Assembly (NCBI GenBank): GCA_938074515.1
Contig: CALJFV010000023.1
Location: 1 to 9,104, forward strand
From: an uncultured Flavobacteriaceae bacterium
GTDB taxonomy: Bacteria > Bacteroidota > Bacteroidia > Flavobacteriales > Flavobacteriaceae
Length of the DNA: 9,104 nucleotides
Direction: 5' to 3'
Numbering within the stretch: position 1 is the first letter of the stretch; every line of letters starts with the position of its first letter. The position numbers and the translations under genes were made by a program. This document shows positions 6,911 through 9,104 of the stretch, piece by piece. The notes beneath the pieces are model-generated. The model was not told the origin of the DNA. It worked only from the letters and a program-made list of their open reading frames with translations, and did no database searches.

Positions 6911-6925
6911 TTAGCGGCACGCTAA
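6911..6925. other. Small inverted repeat in the ftsX-DUF3098 gap
   Basis: TTAGCG (6911-6916) and CGCTAA (6920-6925) form a perfect 6-bp stem with a GCA loop. It lies 22 nt upstream of the DUF3098 start, and a run of five T follows nine nt after the stem. The stem is short and the T run is offset, so it is a poor terminator. It could be a leader hairpin or an RNA-processing site, but neither is demonstrated. Confidence 0.4.
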
Positions 6926-6947
6926 ACTAGACCATTTTTAATCTGAT

Positions 6948-7211
6948 ATGGGGGAACAAAAAAGAAAAAAGGAACAAGCCGAATCTTCATTTGTCTTTCA
7001 CGAATCCAACTACAAATTCATGTTAGCAGGTCTTGCATTTATTGCGTTAGGTTTTATTCTCATGGCTGGCGGTGGCAGTGAGAATCCTGAAGTATTCAAT
7101 CCTGAAATATACAGTTGGCGGAGAATCCGTTTGGCGCCAGCCTTAATTCTTATTGGATTTGGCCTTGAGGTTTATGCCATACTCAAACCTCAAGATAAAT
7201 CAGAATCATGA
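6948..7211 (+). CDS. DUF3098 family small membrane protein
   Basis: The 87-residue protein has the DUF3098 pattern. A charged N-terminus (GEQKRKKEQ) is followed by [14 protein letters not shown] (residues 15-28), [20 protein letters not shown] (35-54) and [15 protein letters not shown] (57-71). Two transmembrane helices lie at about 22-41 and 61-80, joined by the conserved GGGS...F(N)PEI loop, so both ends should face the cytoplasm if the basic N-terminus does. The function of the family is unknown. It is found in Bacteroidota and, from memory, usually sits between ftsX and uppP as here, which suggests a role near the cell envelope or division, though this is inference only. Its stop overlaps the uppP start by 4 nt (ATGA), implying coupled translation. 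It lies 123 nt after ftsX with no clear promoter between. Confidence 0.92.
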   Translation: MGEQKRKKEQAESSFVFHESNYKFMLAGLAFIALGFILMAGGGSENPEVFNPEIYSWRRIRLAPALILIGFGLEVYAILKPQDKSES

Positions 7212-7993
7212 ATTATTGGGAAGCCATCGTCCTGGCCATTATCGAGGGACTTACCGAATTTTTACCCGTATCCTCGACTGGACATATGATCATTGCCTCT
7301 TCTTTTTTTGGCATCGCTCAAGAAGAATTTACCAAATTATTTACCATCGCCATACAACTTGGGACCATACTCAGTGTCGTGGTTCTCTACTTTAAACGAT
7401 TTTTTCAATCCTTTGATTTTTATAAAAAATTATTTGTCGCTTTTTTACCAGCGGTAGTTCTTGGACTTTTGTTCAATGATCTTATTGATCAATTGCTTGA
7501 AAGTCCCGTTACGGTGGCAATATCACTGATCATCGGTGGGGCCATACTCATTAAGGTAGACTCGTGGTTTGGACAAGGATCGGATACAGAGGTTGGCTAT
7601 AAAACTGCCTTTCTCATTGGTTTTTTTCAGTGTTTGGCCATGATCCCTGGAGTTTCTCGCAGCGGGGCCAGTATCGTAGGAGGTATGTCCCAAAAACTAT
7701 CGCGCACCGCAGCTGCTGAATTCTCTTTTTTCTTGGCAGTTCCTACCATGCTTGGTGCCACAGCAAAAAAGTCTTTTGACTATTATCAAGATGGATTTTT
7801 GCTTACCCAGGAACATGTTAATCTGCTAATTTTGGGCAATGTGATTGGTTTTATTGTCGCCCTGATTGCGATTAAAACCTTTATCAATTATCTCAGCCGC
7901 AATGGTTTTAAAGTTTTTGGCTATTATCGAGTCATTATTGGTCTTGCCTTGTTGGCCCTTCACTTTTTTGTTCAGCCTCTAAGCCTGGTGTGA
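7208..7993 (+). CDS. uppP: Undecaprenyl-diphosphate phosphatase (BacA/UppP)
   Basis: This 261-residue multi-pass membrane protein removes the terminal phosphate from undecaprenyl diphosphate, recycling the lipid carrier for peptidoglycan and other envelope glycans. Its loss or overexpression alters bacitracin sensitivity in known bacteria. The two active-site blocks are intact: [14 protein letters not shown] at residues 13-26, giving E13, E17, S23 and H26 as the counterparts of E. coli E17, E21, S27 and H30, and PGVSRSG at 147-153, with R151 as the counterpart of R174. Hydrophobic helices fill the remainder, and the length is close to the usual 260-275. The ATG at 7208 lies within the DUF3098 stop and the gene's own stop overlaps truB, so it is the middle gene of a translationally coupled set. 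No Shine-Dalgarno is present upstream. Confidence 0.97.
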   Translation: MNYWEAIVLAIIEGLTEFLPVSSTGHMIIASSFFGIAQEEFTKLFTIAIQLGTILSVVVLYFKRFFQSFDFYKKLFVAFLPAVVLGLLFNDLIDQLLESPVTVAISLIIGGAILIKVDSWFGQGSDTEVGYKTAFLIGFFQCLAMIPGVSRSGASIVGGMSQKLSRTAAAEFSFFLAVPTMLGATAKKSFDYYQDGFLLTQEHVNLLILGNVIGFIVALIAIKTFINYLSRNGFKVFGYYRVIIGLALLALHFFVQPLSLV

Positions 7994-8685
7994 TGTCTGA
8001 TAATCCGTTTGTAAAAGGTCAAGTTATCCTCATTGACAAACCCCTGAATTGGACCTCATTTCAAGTCGTCAACAAAGTCCGCTGGCTGATCCGCAAACAC
8101 TATGGATTAAAAAAGTTAAAAGTGGGCCATGCTGGAACCCTAGATCCACTGGCTACAGGCCTACTCATATTGTGCACTGGAGCCATGACAAAATCTATTG
8201 AGGAATTTCAAGGTCAAGAAAAAAAATATACGGGCTGTCTAAAACTAGGAGCGACAACCCCGAGCTATGATCTTGAGACAGAGATTAATGAGACATTTAA
8301 TTACGATCACATTACTCCAGAAATGCTCGATGGCGCATTAACGCGTTTTACCGGTACAATTTTTCAAAAACCCCCCATTTTTTCAGCCATTAAAAAAGAT
8401 GGAAAACGACTTTACAACCTCGCACGAGAAGGAAAAACCACAGAATTGCCTGAGCGTAAAATCACCATTGAGGAATTTACCATAAGTGCGCTGCAGTTGC
8501 CCGAAGTAGAATTTTACGTGCGTTGCAGTAAGGGCACCTATATTCGCTCCTTAGCCCATGATTTTGGGGCCTCACTGGGCAGCGGAGCACATTTAACTGC
8601 CCTCAGACGCACAGCAATCGGAAATTATGATGTTGCAGACGCGATGAGCATCGATGGTTTTGAAGCACGCCTTAACGACACTTAA
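7993..8685 (+). CDS. truB: tRNA pseudouridine(55) synthase TruB
   Basis: The 230-residue protein converts U55 of tRNAs to pseudouridine in the T-loop. The catalytic motif KVGHAGTLDPLATGLL covers residues 43-58, with D51 as the nucleophilic aspartate. The family segments DKPLNWTSF (15-23), PPIFSAIKKDGKRLY and CSKGTYIRSLAHDFG are all present. It is shorter than the E. coli enzyme (about 314) because it lacks most of the C-terminal PUA-like region, as is common for this phylum. I chose the ATG at 7993, which shares one base with the uppP stop (TGATG). An in-frame GTG at 7990 would add a single residue and is less likely. It is the last gene of the rightward cluster, followed by a convergent gene after 24 nt. 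Confidence 0.96.
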   Translation: MSDNPFVKGQVILIDKPLNWTSFQVVNKVRWLIRKHYGLKKLKVGHAGTLDPLATGLLILCTGAMTKSIEEFQGQEKKYTGCLKLGATTPSYDLETEINETFNYDHITPEMLDGALTRFTGTIFQKPPIFSAIKKDGKRLYNLAREGKTTELPERKITIEEFTISALQLPEVEFYVRCSKGTYIRSLAHDFGASLGSGAHLTALRRTAIGNYDVADAMSIDGFEARLNDT

Positions 8686-8707
8686 TGAGTCGGCTAAACA
8701 AACTTTT

Positions 8708-8723
8708 TATTAAAGCTTTAATA
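8708..8723. repeat. 16-bp perfect palindrome at the truB / T9SS gene junction
   Basis: TATTAAAGCTTTAATA reads the same on both strands. It spans the stop codon and last two sense codons of the minus-strand gene and lies 23 nt after truB ends, preceded by five T. It has no loop and is AT-rich, so it is at best a weak bidirectional terminator, and it may be incidental. Confidence 0.4.
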
Positions 8724-9104
8724 CCTGACGATAGACCGTTCCAAAGGATCCACTAAACTGCACCCATAAAACACCCTGCCATTCAGGATTTAAGGCTAGC
8801 TCAAAACTTCCGTGCCCCTGAGGAATAGTTCCTCGATAAAGCTCTTGGCCCAAAACGTTATGAATTGTGATCTGAACGGGCTCATGAATTTGACTCAGCC
8901 TAAATTTTACTGATCCCGAAGTTGGGTTAGGAACTGCAGACGAAATAAAACGCGTACTACTAAAGTCCTCCAGGGATAAATTGCCCACATTTATGGTCCA
9001 AAAACCCTCTGGAGCAACCATGGGGCGCGAAAGGGTTTTTCCTGAATTTGCCGTAGCGTTGATATAATAATCAACTAGCGCCGCCTCGTTAGGCATGAGC
9101 AAAT
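8710..9104 (-). CDS. T9SS type A sorting domain-containing secreted protein, C-terminal part
   Basis: Only the last 131 or so codons are in the window, and the reading frame continues past the right edge. The final 80 residues form a type A sorting domain: AVPNPTSGSVKFRL near 8950-8890, then VQITIHNVLGQELYRG, a glycine-turn strand, GVLWVQFSG and the terminal VYRQVLKL. Such domains direct proteins through the type IX secretion system across the outer membrane, after which they are removed. The segment just before it, with VDYYINATANSGKTLSRP and a PEGFWTINV ending, looks like the end of an Ig-like or beta-sandwich module. From memory it resembles the region before the sorting domain in some Bacteroidota agmatine/peptidylarginine deiminase-like proteins, but this is weak. 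The catalytic part is not visible, so the function is left open. It converges on truB. Confidence 0.88.
   Translation of the reverse strand, partial: LLMPNEAALVDYYINATANSGKTLSRPMVAPEGFWTINVGNLSLEDFSSTRFISSAVPNPTSGSVKFRLSQIHEPVQITIHNVLGQELYRGTIPQGHGSFELALNPEWQGVLWVQFSGSFGTVYRQVLKL

Noticed and set aside
6883..6913. Tiny open frame MGMKRKNVT in the ftsX-DUF3098 gap, considered as a leader peptide
   Set aside because: At only nine codons, with no ribosome binding site and no pattern of regulatory codons, it is expected by chance.
7153..7395. 80-codon plus-strand open frame across the DUF3098/uppP junction
   Set aside because: It runs in a third frame over two well-matched families and its translation resembles nothing known to me.
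1..9104. Mobile elements, CRISPR arrays, tRNA or rRNA genes, defence systems
   Set aside because: Reading the gaps and ORFs gave no transposase, regularly spaced repeats, cloverleaf or toxin-antitoxin pair. All large open frames belong to conserved housekeeping families or the T9SS cargo class.

Overview
The window is a stretch of ordinary core chromosome from a member of the Bacteroidota, most likely a flavobacterium-like marine or environmental lineage. Four things point there. The right edge holds the C-terminus of a protein with a type IX secretion (T9SS) type A sorting domain. The cluster ftsX - DUF3098 - uppP - truB is typical of the phylum. The start codons almost all lack Shine-Dalgarno sequences. 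Several gaps contain TAnnTTTG boxes, the -7 element used by the Bacteroidota primary sigma factor. Base composition looks even and moderately AT-rich, and I see no mobile element, tRNA, rRNA or CRISPR array.

Layout, left to right. 1-225 (-) is the first 75 codons of ATP-dependent PEP carboxykinase (pckA), cut by the window edge. 296-694 (-) is a small DUF423 membrane protein. 759-2129 (+) is a full-length Lys9-type saccharopine reductase family enzyme, divergent from the DUF423 gene. It converges on 2162-2851 (-), a membrane zinc metallopeptidase of the YugP family. Upstream of that, 2948-5809 (-) is leucyl-tRNA synthetase (leuS). A 136-nt divergent gap separates leuS from the rightward cluster ftsX (5946-6824), DUF3098 (6948-7211), uppP (7208-7993) and truB (7993-8685). 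The last three overlap by 4 nt and 1 nt and are almost certainly co-transcribed. truB converges on a T9SS-secreted protein (8710 to beyond 9104, -).

Functionally this is housekeeping: gluconeogenesis (pckA), amino-acid metabolism (saccharopine reductase), membrane proteolysis (YugP), translation (leuS, truB) and envelope or division work (ftsX, uppP, with DUF3098 an uncharacterised small membrane protein between them). No gene-free stretch exceeds 300 nt. The largest gaps are 5810-5945 (divergent promoters), 6825-6947 (a duplicated ftsX 3' end and a small hairpin) and 2852-2947 (AT-rich, one promoter-like box).

I found no convincing new biological system. The most unusual signal is a 21-bp imperfect tandem duplication (18 of 21 identical) spanning the ftsX stop codon. 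In it the second copy stays in frame and has lost the stop, so it is a ready-made C-terminal extension that is only reached by readthrough.
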